Part shown: piece after piece, positions 36,646-45,297 of the stretch
Layout of the letters: each line of letters starts with the position of its first letter
How positions within the stretch are numbered: position 1 is the first letter of the stretch
NCBI GenBank assembly: GCA_963818855.1
Contig: CAWFUH010000010.1
Location: forward strand, 248,001-312,000
Length of the DNA stretch: 64,000 nt
Origin: Bog-159 sp963818855
GTDB lineage: Bacteria; Acidobacteriota; Terriglobia; Bryobacterales; Bryobacteraceae
Reading direction: 5' to 3'
Notes under the pieces: model-generated
What the model was told of the DNA's origin: nothing
The model's input: the letters and a program-made list of their open reading frames with translations, nothing else
The model's database searches: none
Translations under genes and position numbers: made by a program

Positions 36646-37926
36646 ATGGATATGTGGATAGCAACTGCCGCGGCGATGCTAGCACTGCAAGCCGCGACCG
36701 TTCACACCGAACAGCCGCCAGTGACGATTGCCGCGGGGGTTCCCCTTCGCATCGCACTTGAAGGCCGCGTGAAAATCAAACGTGTCGGCGAAGCCATCCG
36801 GGGACGGCTTATTGAGCCGATTTATGTTTTCGATCGGATGGTTCTTCCCGCCGGAACCTTAGTGGAAGGGCATGTCGCCGCAATCGGCGGCGTGCCATTC
36901 CGTCGTCGCTTCACCGCCCTGATGGCCGGCAATCTTACGCCCCGGCGCGATGTCCGGGCGCAATTCGACGGGCTGGTGCTTAAGGACGGTTCGCGCCTTT
37001 TCGTGCACACGGCTCTCGCGGGCGGTACCGCGCACACCGCGCGCGTCGCCAAGCCGCGAAAGCAGCCGTCGGAACCCGCGGCCGCGTTCCCAGCCGGCCA
37101 TGACGCTCCTCCAGACACGGACCCCGTTGTAGCCCTCGCTTTTAAGGCACCCGGCAAGTGGCGCTGTCTGGAAGCATATATGCTGAACATGTTTCCGTAT
37201 CATCCGCAGACATGGTCTGCGGGAACGCTCTTCACTACCGAATTGGAAGCTCCACTGATCGCCTCGCTGCCTGTGCCGCCAGCAGTTCCCGGACCCGAAC
37301 CTGGGGAACTCCGCGCGCGGCTGCTCACACGCATCAGTTCCGCGACGGCCCGTACCGGAGCACCCGTTGAAGCAGTAGTTACCCGGCCACAATTCTCCAA
37401 GGATCATCGCATCCTGTTTCCGGAAGGCAGCCGGTTACTCGGTCAGGTAGTCAAGGCGCAGAAGGCGCGATTTCTCCACCGCAACGGTAAACTTCTCTTT
37501 ATATTCTGCCAGATCCAGGTCCCTTCCGCCGAGCCGCAAACCATCCAAGGCTATCTTGAAGGACTGGAGGCAGACTGGGGCGCGCACCTCGCTCTCGATT
37601 CGGAAGGGACCGCACAACCCACTGCTCTCAAGAGCCGCCTGATCTTTCCCGTGATTGCCGCCACCGTAGCCGGCCTTTCCTTTCATCAGGACTACAACGC
37701 TCAAGGCGTTCCCGATCTGGACTCGGCAGGGCGCGCCGAATCCGGCGCCGTCGGGCTCGGATTAATCGGCACGCTCTTAGCCCAGATCGGCCCCCGTCGC
37801 GAAGCTTCGGCCATTGCCATCATGGGCGCGGCATTCAGCATCTATACGACCTTCATCGCGCGCGGAGAGGACGTGGTACTCCCGGCGGATACACCTGTAA
37901 CAGTCAGTCTCGGCGCCCGGCCCTGA
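36646..37926 (+). CDS. Hypothetical secreted protein
   Basis: 426 residues from the ATG at 36646, where a signal peptide begins (MDMWIATAAAMLALQAATV). Two similar beta modules can be seen: 'GVPLRIALEGRVKIKRVGEA' with 'LPAGTLVEGHVAAIGGV', and 'ELRARLLTRISSATARTGAP' with 'LFPEGSRLLGQVVKAQKA'. This is a recurring pattern in acidobacterial exported proteins whose role is unknown. A C-terminal hydrophobic region (~360-400) may attach it to a membrane. Longer frames upstream lack any leader-like sequence. Confidence 0.7.
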   Translation: MDMWIATAAAMLALQAATVHTEQPPVTIAAGVPLRIALEGRVKIKRVGEAIRGRLIEPIYVFDRMVLPAGTLVEGHVAAIGGVPFRRRFTALMAGNLTPRRDVRAQFDGLVLKDGSRLFVHTALAGGTAHTARVAKPRKQPSEPAAAFPAGHDAPPDTDPVVALAFKAPGKWRCLEAYMLNMFPYHPQTWSAGTLFTTELEAPLIASLPVPPAVPGPEPGELRARLLTRISSATARTGAPVEAVVTRPQFSKDHRILFPEGSRLLGQVVKAQKARFLHRNGKLLFIFCQIQVPSAEPQTIQGYLEGLEADWGAHLALDSEGTAQPTALKSRLIFPVIAATVAGLSFHQDYNAQGVPDLDSAGRAESGAVGLGLIGTLLAQIGPRREASAIAIMGAAFSIYTTFIARGEDVVLPADTPVTVSLGARP

Positions 37927-38099
37927 AATGCAGGCTATAGACAGTCAATATCAAACAGGCTTACAAACACATAGCAAACTGGTTGTGCACCCAGCCGTTC
38001 GCTTTCCTGCGAGGGCGGCGTCACGCGAACCGTTGCAATGGCGGTTTACGGTAGCGGCGTTCGCTTTCCTCCACACGCCCGGTCGTTCGAGTTACAAGG

Positions 38100-38412
38100 G
38101 CGGCGTGGTTGGCATCATTGGCATCGTATTCGCAATCGTGGGCCTCGCAGTAGCGGCTTTCGCATATTATACTCACCCGGTCCTCCAAGCTATTGGCGAC
38201 CCACAGCACGCATGGGTGGCTTCTCAAACTCGCATTACCGCTCTGGTCGATTTCGGGTTGCCAGCGGTAAAATCGTTCGCATCTACCAAGCCGACAGCAA
38301 GCGCTTGGTGCTGTTACAACCGAAAAGTGATGGCACTGCCGTAATGGTCGAAACCAGGGAACCGAGTACGTTCGTTGATGAAGTGCGGCGAAAGTGGTCG
38401 CGGCATTCGTGA
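38100..38412 (+). pseudogene. Possible degraded small membrane protein
   Basis: 'GVVGIIGIVFAIVGLAVAAF' is a convincing single transmembrane helix. About 120 bp later, in another frame, 'SGKIVRIYQADSKRLVLLQP' reads like a real soluble domain ending at 38412. The two may be parts of one gene broken by a frameshift. No family recognised. Confidence 0.3.
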
Positions 38413-38485
38413 GGTCGAGTTGTTCATCGACGACAATCGACACCGACGTTCAACCAGGATAACAACCGGCGTTACAATCGTCTTC

Positions 38486-38788
38486 ATGTACGCCGACTCG
38501 CAGACCTCGCTGAAGAATATCGTCGATTGGCTGGCCGGAACAGATGAAGCCGGTTGGGAACGCCAGATCGAACTAGCCGAGCAGTGCAGATCTGAAATGG
38601 AGCGCTTGGCACGACCAATTTACAGCGGTGCCAGGAAGGGAAGCCATACATTCGGCCCCCAGCGAAACCCGGATTCTGGCAAACTGAACCGGGCGGCTCC
38701 CCATGTTCGGGCCATGCTCACGGCGATGCGTAATCGAAATCGGGCAGCGGCGTTGGAGCATGGCAGGGCGGCGCTGGCGGTGATGTAG
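38486..38788 (+). CDS. Hypothetical protein
   Basis: 100 residues from the ATG at 38486: 'SLKNIVDWLAGTDEAGWERQ' followed by a helical, Arg-rich C-terminus ('VRAMLTAMRNRNRAAALEHG'). No recognised domain. Acidic-to-basic composition and codon use look like a gene rather than noise, but there is no independent support. Confidence 0.4.
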   Translation: MYADSQTSLKNIVDWLAGTDEAGWERQIELAEQCRSEMERLARPIYSGARKGSHTFGPQRNPDSGKLNRAAPHVRAMLTAMRNRNRAAALEHGRAALAVM

Positions 38789-38846
38789 TTGCGGTCGGGC
38801 TGGTTGATCCGATGCAGAGCAGTTGAGCACGTTGGAAGAGTTTCTT

Positions 38847-39934
38847 ATGGCAAACCCCGACCATCTTGAGCTATTGAGCAGTGGCGTGGCGAAATGGAAC
38901 TCATGGCGAGAGGCTGATCGAGATGCAGTACCCGATCTCAGAGAGGCCGCCCTCAGCGGAGCCGCCCTCTCCGGGGCGGATCTCAGCAAAGGCAAGCTCA
39001 GTTCTGCCGTCCTCCTCGGCACTAACCTCAGCGGAACCTACTTCAGAAATGCCATCCTCATCGGAGCCGACCTCAAAAGGAGCCACCCTCAGCGACGCCG
39101 ACCTCAGAGATGCAGTCCTCAGCAAAGCCGACCTGAGCGAAGCCGTCCTCCTCGGAGCCAACCTTTTCGGAGCCAACTTCAGCGGAGCCTGCCTCAGAGA
39201 AGCCAACCTCAGCGGAGCCAATCTCAGCCAGACCGACCTCAGCGACGCCGACCTGAGCGGAGCCAACCTTAGCGATGCCAACCTCAGCCGAGCCGTCCTA
39301 ATCCGCACTGGACTCACGAAAGCGAACCTCACAGGTCGCTGTGTATACGGCCTTTCAGCTTGGGATGTTCACCTTGAAAGAACAATCCAAATCGAGCCTT
39401 GTTATTACACCACCTGATGCCCCAATAATCACAGTTGACAACCCGGAAGTCGCCCAATTCATCTACCTGCTCCTCAACAATCAGAAAAATCCGCCACGTC
39501 ATCGACACGATCACATCGAAAGTCGTCCTGATTCTTGGCCGATTCAGTCCTGAGCGTAAAGCCATTCTCGACGCCATCCGAGATGAACTCCGCAAGCGGG
39601 ACTACCTGCCAGTCCTCTTCGATTTCGACAAGCCGTCCAGCCGGGACATCACCGAGACCGTCTCGACGTTGGCGCACATGGCCCGGTTCGTAATCGCCGA
39701 TGTTACCGATGCGAAGAGCATCCCACAGGAGTTGATGGCAATCGTCCCGTCGTGCCGTCCGTGCCGGTTCAGCCATTGCTCCTGGCATCGCAGCGGGAAT
39801 ACGGCATGTTCGAGCATTTTCGGCGTTATCCGTGGGTGCTGGAACCGTACCTTTACGAAGACCAGGAACGGCTGCTGGCGACGATTACGGACAACGTGAT
39901 CGGCCCCGCAGAGGCGAAGGAGCACTCCCGTTAG
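38847..39934 (+). pseudogene. Pentapeptide-repeat protein with C-terminal TIR-like domain, frameshifted
   Basis: 'MANPDHLELLSSGVAKWNSW' is the usual start of this family. From ~38940 to 39330 A-(D/N)-L-x-x pentapeptides run in two successive frames (a shift near 39075), forming a quadrilateral beta-helix. A linker 'IITVDNPEVAQFIYLLLNN' follows, then after further shifts 'SKVVLILGRFSPERKAILDA' with 'ARFVIADVTDAKSIPQEL', a flavodoxin/TIR-like fold, and finally 'SQREYGMFEHFRRYPWVLEP' to the stop at 39934. About four shifts in all. Intact homologues look like signalling or defence effectors; that role is inferred. Confidence 0.7.
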
Positions 39935-39983
39935 ATCTGGCAGCTACGGTCGCTTTCAATACATCGGGATCACCGCCCAAGCC

Positions 39984-40331
39984 TCAAAACATATCTCGGA
40001 ACTTTGAACTGTTATCCACGCAAGAAGCCAGCAGCATCAGAACGCCCGCTGGCAGGTAGAACAGTCCGATTGTGAAACCGGCGATCACTACGAAGAGTCC
40101 GATCAGAATCGTGGCACCGATCCGCACCCATTGTCTAGGAAACAGCAAGGCCATCAGCGTTAATAAGAGTGGAAACATGACCGGAATGAGGATGTACGGC
40201 CCGTTGACTTGCAGTAGAGTGCCACGAGTCGGCTGAGTCCCGTTGAACCCGGCGTAGATCGGCCATACGAGTAGGTAAATGACAGCCAGAAGCGCCAAGC
40301 CAAACGATGCGCCAGCTAGTCGATCCTTCAT
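39984..40331 (-). CDS. Hypothetical four-helix membrane protein
   Basis: 115 residues with four hydrophobic stretches ('GLALLAVIYLLVWPIYAGF', 'LIPVMFPLLLTLMALLF', 'IGATILIGLFVVIAGF', 'GLFYLPAGVLMLLASC') and positive residues on the expected cytoplasmic side. No family recognised. The frame is free of lesions, in contrast to its neighbours. Confidence 0.65.
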   Translation of the reverse strand: MKDRLAGASFGLALLAVIYLLVWPIYAGFNGTQPTRGTLLQVNGPYILIPVMFPLLLTLMALLFPRQWVRIGATILIGLFVVIAGFTIGLFYLPAGVLMLLASCVDNSSKFRDMF

Positions 40332-41823
40332 TGCTAGGCCGGTTGTCTATTATAGCTCTGCATGTTAACGGCCTTGAAGTCCGTAAACCCGCAAGCGATT
40401 CCGATTCCGCAACGTTGCGGCCAGCCCGGATTTGAAAACGCCGGAACCGGAGTCTATGAGCCGGGGCGAGAACCAGGGCATACAGTGTGTTCCGCAACCC
40501 GCTGTCAACGGCGCTATACTGCATTGGGTCTGCCCTCAGCGTCAGTGTTTTGAGGACTTCCGGCAGGAACTTGGGTTCCAGTTGCAGTCGTGAGGGTCGT
40601 CTCTCATTTCGTCAAGTATCAATTCAGTTTCAAGACAGGAAGAACGTACCCGCCAATGACGAAGTACAAGAATCGATCCGCAAGGCACTACGAGCAGCAC
40701 GGGCGGCACAGCACGAAGCCTACGGTGACATTCGGTCCAGCAGCACCGTATGCACTGACCACCTGGGCCAACTGTGTCGTCCCTGGAGAGCGCAACGCAG
40801 TGGATGGCCGAGTGTCAAAAGGAAGTTCTGGCCGACGAGCGCCGTTCAAATGCGGTGGCGGCACCGAAACCGGAGCCGAAGCAAAACGGCCACATCTGCG
40901 ACAGCGAAATCGACCCCAGTGATCTTGTTGTGAGTGGCGGATGCGACGAGCCGACCTGCCCGGATTGTACGAGTCGAGCCACGTTCGCGCAATGGTAAGA
41001 AGCTGCATCCAGTTTGCTGATTGCCCGCAAGACGGAGGTTTCCATCCAGTCCTTCGAGGCGCGACCCTTCAATATTGTTCCGGTGCCCGTCGGGGCTGCA
41101 TCGACGGCCTTCGAGGAGATTTCGGCTGCGTTGAATACGTCTTTATTGGTCACGGTTGGTGTCGTTCAGAAAGATCCTAGCACCCATGAGAACCCTGGCA
41201 CGAACTCGTCGATTGCCTGCCGGTATCTTCGCGGGTTCGGTCGAACTCAGGCGATTCGAGAGGTGCGGGTTTTGGCGCGGTCCAGGTCGGGAGATACGGC
41301 ACATGAAGTTGTATGGCCGCTCGCCGACGTTCCTGGATCGCGGCATGCGCCGGGGCGGGCTGTGGTGGTCCCATCACGGTGGCCAGGGCTTCGACGAACT
41401 CCGCCCACTTGGGGTGTTCCTGGTGGAGGTGCTTGAGAGCGACCGCAACCACGCCGCTCATGATAGCCGCCGCCTATCGGAAGCCAGATCCTCTTCATCG
41501 GCGTTCGTCTCCGCCGACTGCGCCGTCGCGCGAGGTGGCCACTCGGTCCGCGAATGCCATCCAACAAGGATCGTGCGATACGACGACGACGGTTCGCCGC
41601 TCGCGCTCCCGAAACCGCCGCCCGATCCCGGGGCGCAAGCGCGGCTGACTGAACTGAGAGGAGAACTTTTGATCATCACACTTCACCGGCACGGCTCGGC
41701 CACAAGTTGCCCGGATTTTGATGCCCGCGAGCCGAAAAGGTGTGATTGCGTCCCGACACACAGCCGCGCGCCGCGATACCATCTTCAGGATCGATCGTCA
41801 AAATCGAGTCAGGAGATCTCAGA
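40332..41823. other. 1.5-kb stretch without a confident gene
   Basis: Only short frames occur here. The best candidate is 40774-40998 (+), 74 residues with an acidic middle and two Cys pairs ('SGGCDEPTCPDCTS'), preceded in another frame by a helical 'VQESIRKALRAARAAQ'. A minus-strand frame at 41177-41461 ('LHQEHPKWAEFVEALATVMG') could also be a fragment. Composition and frame changes suggest decayed coding sequence, but no family could be named. Confidence 0.4.
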
Positions 41824-42591
41824 ATGGCGGGGAATAACGGAAAGTTCATTTGGTACGAATTAATGACCAGCGACACGAAGGCCGCCGAGACTTTTTATCA
41901 AAACGTTATCGGCTGGAAAACGACCGATTCGGGCATGACCGACCGGTCCTATACCATCATCCACGCGGGGGAAACGCCGATGGGCGGCATTCTGGGCACT
42001 CCTCCCCAGGCAACTGGGATGCCGCCGAATTGGAGCGGGTACGTCGGGGTTGATGACGTCGACGGGTATGCCGGGCGCGTGAAACAGGCGGGCGGCTCGA
42101 TTACGTACGGTCCGGAGGATATCCCTGGGGTGGGACGCTTTGCGGTGGCTTCCGATTCCGGCGGCGCGATGTTCGTGCTGTTTCGCGGGTCGAGCAATAT
42201 GCCGCCCGTGGCGCCGGCGCCCAATGCGCCGGGACAGGTCGGATGGCGCGAGTTGTTTGCGGCTGACGGCGACGAGGCCTGGAAATTCTATTCGTCGCTG
42301 TTCGAGTGGAAGAAGCTGGACGCCATGGATATGGGGCCGATGGGCAAGTACCAACTGTTTGCGACCGAGGAGGCGATGGATGGAGGCATGATGACCAAAC
42401 CGCCGCAAATCCCGCATCCGTTTTGGCTGTTCTATTTCAATATCGATGCAGTTGATGCGGCGGGCGAACGGGTGAAGGCCAACGGCGGCAAGATCCTTAT
42501 GGGTCCGACCGAAGTACCCGGCGGCACCTGGATCTTGCAGTGTTCGGATCCGCAGGGCGCGGTCTTCGCGCTGATGTCGGCGAAGCGGTAG
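41824..42591 (+). CDS. VOC-family protein with two glyoxalase-like domains
   Basis: 255 residues. Two beta-alpha-beta-beta-beta modules: 'FIWYELMTSDTKAAETFYQN' starts the first, 'VGWRELFAADGDEAWKFYSS' the second. Each has the W-K-x-x-(D/M) segment and a final 'GAMFVLFRG'/'GAVFALMSAK' strand. Such CFP32-like proteins may bind small hydrophobic metabolites or detoxify antibiotics; the ligand is unknown. Start chosen at 41824 after AGGAG; upstream in-frame Met codons lack a ribosome site. Confidence 0.87.
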   Translation: MAGNNGKFIWYELMTSDTKAAETFYQNVIGWKTTDSGMTDRSYTIIHAGETPMGGILGTPPQATGMPPNWSGYVGVDDVDGYAGRVKQAGGSITYGPEDIPGVGRFAVASDSGGAMFVLFRGSSNMPPVAPAPNAPGQVGWRELFAADGDEAWKFYSSLFEWKKLDAMDMGPMGKYQLFATEEAMDGGMMTKPPQIPHPFWLFYFNIDAVDAAGERVKANGGKILMGPTEVPGGTWILQCSDPQGAVFALMSAKR

Positions 42592-42779
42592 AGCAAGGCC
42601 GCTACGGCCAATTCAGATTGGATGATACGGATGTTGTAAGAACGCTCGGAGATGCGAAGAATTATCTTCAGAATGAATCGGTGCGTTCCCGGTGGAATCG
42701 GCGACTCGTTGATGCCGCCGAAGTGGGGGAAGGGTGCCCGACGATCCATTTCCCGATGGCCGAACCGCCCGCCCGTCCA

Positions 42780-42963
42780 ATCTCAAGCCAGTGGGCAGAT
42801 GGTTATTCACCTGCGCCAGCGGTCGTCCATCGGGGATCGCTTCCACGCTGAAGATCACCGAAGGCGCTGTGAAGGTTTATTTATCCCATCTGTTCCAGAA
42901 GGTCGGCGTAAAGGATCGATTCGAACTAGCGTGTTCGGCCTCAACAACCTCACGGCCAGATAG
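42780..42963 (+). pseudogene. LuxR-type HTH fragment
   Basis: 'IASTLKITEGAVKVYLSHLF' with 'QKVGVKDRFELA' is the recognition helix and end of a NarL/FixJ-type helix-turn-helix. The preceding residues 'MVIHLRQRSSI' are in another frame and correspond to the first helix. No receiver domain remains. A broken response regulator. Confidence 0.6.
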
Positions 42964-43111
42964 GGCGCTTGGCGCATGGCGTAGGACGGGCCGCATCGAG
43001 TTGGAAGCGGTGGAAATGCCAAGTCCGCGATTCTATGCACCATGCCGGGGCATCCGTTTTGAGCCGGCTGCATTTCATTCTGCCCAATTCCGATATCGTA
43101 GAGAGTGAGTC

Positions 43112-44251
43112 ATGAGACCGCTAGCATGTCTCGCGGCGCTGGGAGCTTGCGCCTTCGCGACTGAAGTGTTGCCCAAGGGACGGGTCATCGATAGTGTCGT
43201 CTGCACCGGCGATGAACGCCAGTCCTACGCGCTCTATCTACCCGCGCAGTATGATCCCGGACGTACCTGGCCGATACTTTACTGTCTGGATCCGAGCGCG
43301 CGCGGCCGCATCCCGGTAGAACGCTTTGCCAAAGCCGCCGGGCGCGCCGGCTGGATCGTCGCGGGCTCGAACAACTCACGCAATGGGCCGCTCGACATCG
43401 CGCGCGAGGCCATCCGCTGGATGCTCGAGGACACGCACCAACGCTTATCCATTGACGACTCACGGATCTACGCGGCTGGTTTCTCCGGTGGCGCGCGCCT
43501 CGCTCTGGCGTGGGCGGCCCGCAGCCGGATCTCCGGTGTGATTGCGTGCGGCGCGGGATTCTCCGCGGGAGCCATCCCAAAACAGGTGCGCTTCCGGATC
43601 TATGCCACGGCGGGCGTTGACGACTTCAATTTCGATGAAGTGTACGCGATGAACCGCGAACTGTACCGGCGCGAGCTCCCGCAGCGTTTCTCCCAGTTTG
43701 CGGGCGGCCACGACTGGCTGCCGGAAAATATGACTGGAAGCGCGCTGGAATTCCTCTCAGGCGAGTCGCCACCGGAGCCGCCCCCACCCGTTTCGGAGGA
43801 CCAGAAGAAGACGGCGAAGCGTTATACCCGGTTGACTGAAGAAATTGCGCGGAGCGACGACGCTGCCCGTCGTTCCCTGGTTCAGACACTGCGGCGCGAC
43901 GCGGAGCGTCCCGAAGACGACATTAACCGGCGCGCCGCACGGCGCGTGCTGGTTGGAAGCTTCGTATCGTCGATCGAGCAAGGGAGCGAGTTGCTGGCCA
44001 CTAACAAGTATTCGGAGGCCGCCCGGCTGTGGCAATTGGTAGTGGTGCTGCGCCCGGAATACGCCGAAGGCTGGTACAGCCTCGCCGTGTCGCAAGCCGG
44101 CGCTCACGAGAAGCGGCTAGCCATCGAGGCGCTCGAGCACGCCGTCGCTAACGGCTTTCGCGACCTGGACCGCATCACTCGGGATCCGCTTCTGGAGCCT
44201 CTCCGGAAAGAGCCCAGGTACGCCGCGGCGATTGCAGCAATCGGCAAATAG
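43112..44251 (+). CDS. Exported alpha/beta hydrolase with TPR C-terminus
   Basis: 379 residues. A signal peptide (~1-16) is followed by an esterase-type fold: 'YALYLPAQYDPGRTWPILYC' and the nucleophile elbow 'GFSGGARLA' (Ser ~125). The acid is probably in 'TAGVDDFNFDEVYAMN' and the His in 'GGHDWLP'. Residues ~290-379 contain tetratricopeptide helices ('NKYSEAARLWQLVVVLRPEY', 'KRLAIEALEHAVANGF'). PHB-depolymerase/feruloyl-esterase-like enzymes share this layout. Periplasmic; substrate unknown. Confidence 0.82.
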   Translation: MRPLACLAALGACAFATEVLPKGRVIDSVVCTGDERQSYALYLPAQYDPGRTWPILYCLDPSARGRIPVERFAKAAGRAGWIVAGSNNSRNGPLDIAREAIRWMLEDTHQRLSIDDSRIYAAGFSGGARLALAWAARSRISGVIACGAGFSAGAIPKQVRFRIYATAGVDDFNFDEVYAMNRELYRRELPQRFSQFAGGHDWLPENMTGSALEFLSGESPPEPPPPVSEDQKKTAKRYTRLTEEIARSDDAARRSLVQTLRRDAERPEDDINRRAARRVLVGSFVSSIEQGSELLATNKYSEAARLWQLVVVLRPEYAEGWYSLAVSQAGAHEKRLAIEALEHAVANGFRDLDRITRDPLLEPLRKEPRYAAAIAAIGK

Positions 44252-44978
44252 CCCGGTGTGCTTTCGGCAAGCCTGCGGAACAAACGGCTTGGTATGTCGG
44301 GGATGCCGGCGATAAGCGACGAGTAAGCAAGCGAGCCGTGCGGGAACAGCGATAACACGATGTACATATCCGTGCACTTGCTGTCGTTTGGCTTATCATG
44401 TTGGTTGGGCTGAATTAGAATTTATGCTCGCGCCCTGGCCCGGCGAACACAGCCAGTCAATATCGGTTCGATGTTCCGCAACGGGTGGGACAACAATATC
44501 AAATCGGCAGTTGTGGCGTTCTGCATGCGGCCCGTGCGCGCCATGGACGCCGCCCTGTCCGGGACCGATATCGCCGGCTTCGCGGTAAGCTGGACGCCGT
44601 AAACCGGCTTCTCCTGCTGGTCGAGCACGTATCCGACGCCCGCAACCGGCTCCTGAACGGGTACGAAGTCATCCAGACAACCGCGGCCGCCGCGCACGCG
44701 GTTTTGTTCGGTGCGCGTACGCACGGCCGCATCGCGCCAGGTGAGGGTCTCGCGTCCGCCGCTGGAGCTTTGAACTCGCCTGCGACGAGACATGACAAGT
44801 CAGGAACCTGGGGCCAGAATAGTAGGGAGCTGCCACCTGCGGAGGTGGGCCGCTTCTACAGTGGTGGAGGATTCTACCCCGCGCTGGAGCTTGGTCCCAG
44901 GTCTTGTGCCCCGACAGTGGTTGACGGCAGGCGAGATGTACCGCCTACCGATCCCGTTTAGAAGATTACCGTTTTTTT
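44252..44978. other. Stretch without recognised gene
   Basis: Several overlapping short frames on both strands, none with a recognisable family. The C-terminal part of a minus-strand frame (44422-44793) has an 'EQNRVRGGRGCLDDF' segment but no match I can name. Probably decayed sequence between the hydrolase and the globin remnant. Confidence 0.4.
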
Positions 44979-45208
44979 ATGACCTGGCCGTTGCCCGATT
45001 TCCTGTGCCAGGGCACGGGCGGGCCATGCCAGTACACCGGCCCCGATATCGTGACCGCGATAGAGGCCGCGCCGTCACCGGCGAGGCGTTCGATGCCGTG
45101 GTGGAGGATCTGGTAGCCACGCTTGATCGGCTCAGGGTGCCCGAGAAGGAGAAAAGCGATTTGCTCGGCATTCTGGGGCCGATGAAAAAGGCGGTCGTGG
45201 GCATTTAG
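44979..45208 (+). pseudogene. Truncated group-I globin remnant
   Basis: From the ATG at 44979, 'DFLCQGTGGPCQYTGPDI' is the F-helix region of a truncated haemoglobin. After a frame change, 'EAFDAVVEDLVATLDRLRVP' and 'EKSDLLGILGPMKKAVV' give the G and H helices to the stop. The N-terminal half with the distal residues is gone. Intact homologues bind O2 or NO. Confidence 0.68.
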
Positions 45209-45297
45209 TTACAGAATTGGTGGACGACAGGCTGGAATGCCGTGCACCTTCGGAGCCTCTGCCCGCTTTTGCATCCTAGCAAGCCAGGAATGGCGGC

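Noticed and set aside
37980..38110. Two GTTCGCTTTCCT segments suggestive of tRNA T-arms
   Set aside because: No acceptor, D or anticodon stems can be drawn around them.
38940..39330. Regular short repeats that could suggest a CRISPR array
   Set aside because: The period is 15 bp and encodes A-(D/N)-L-x-x pentapeptides; no spacers of unique sequence.
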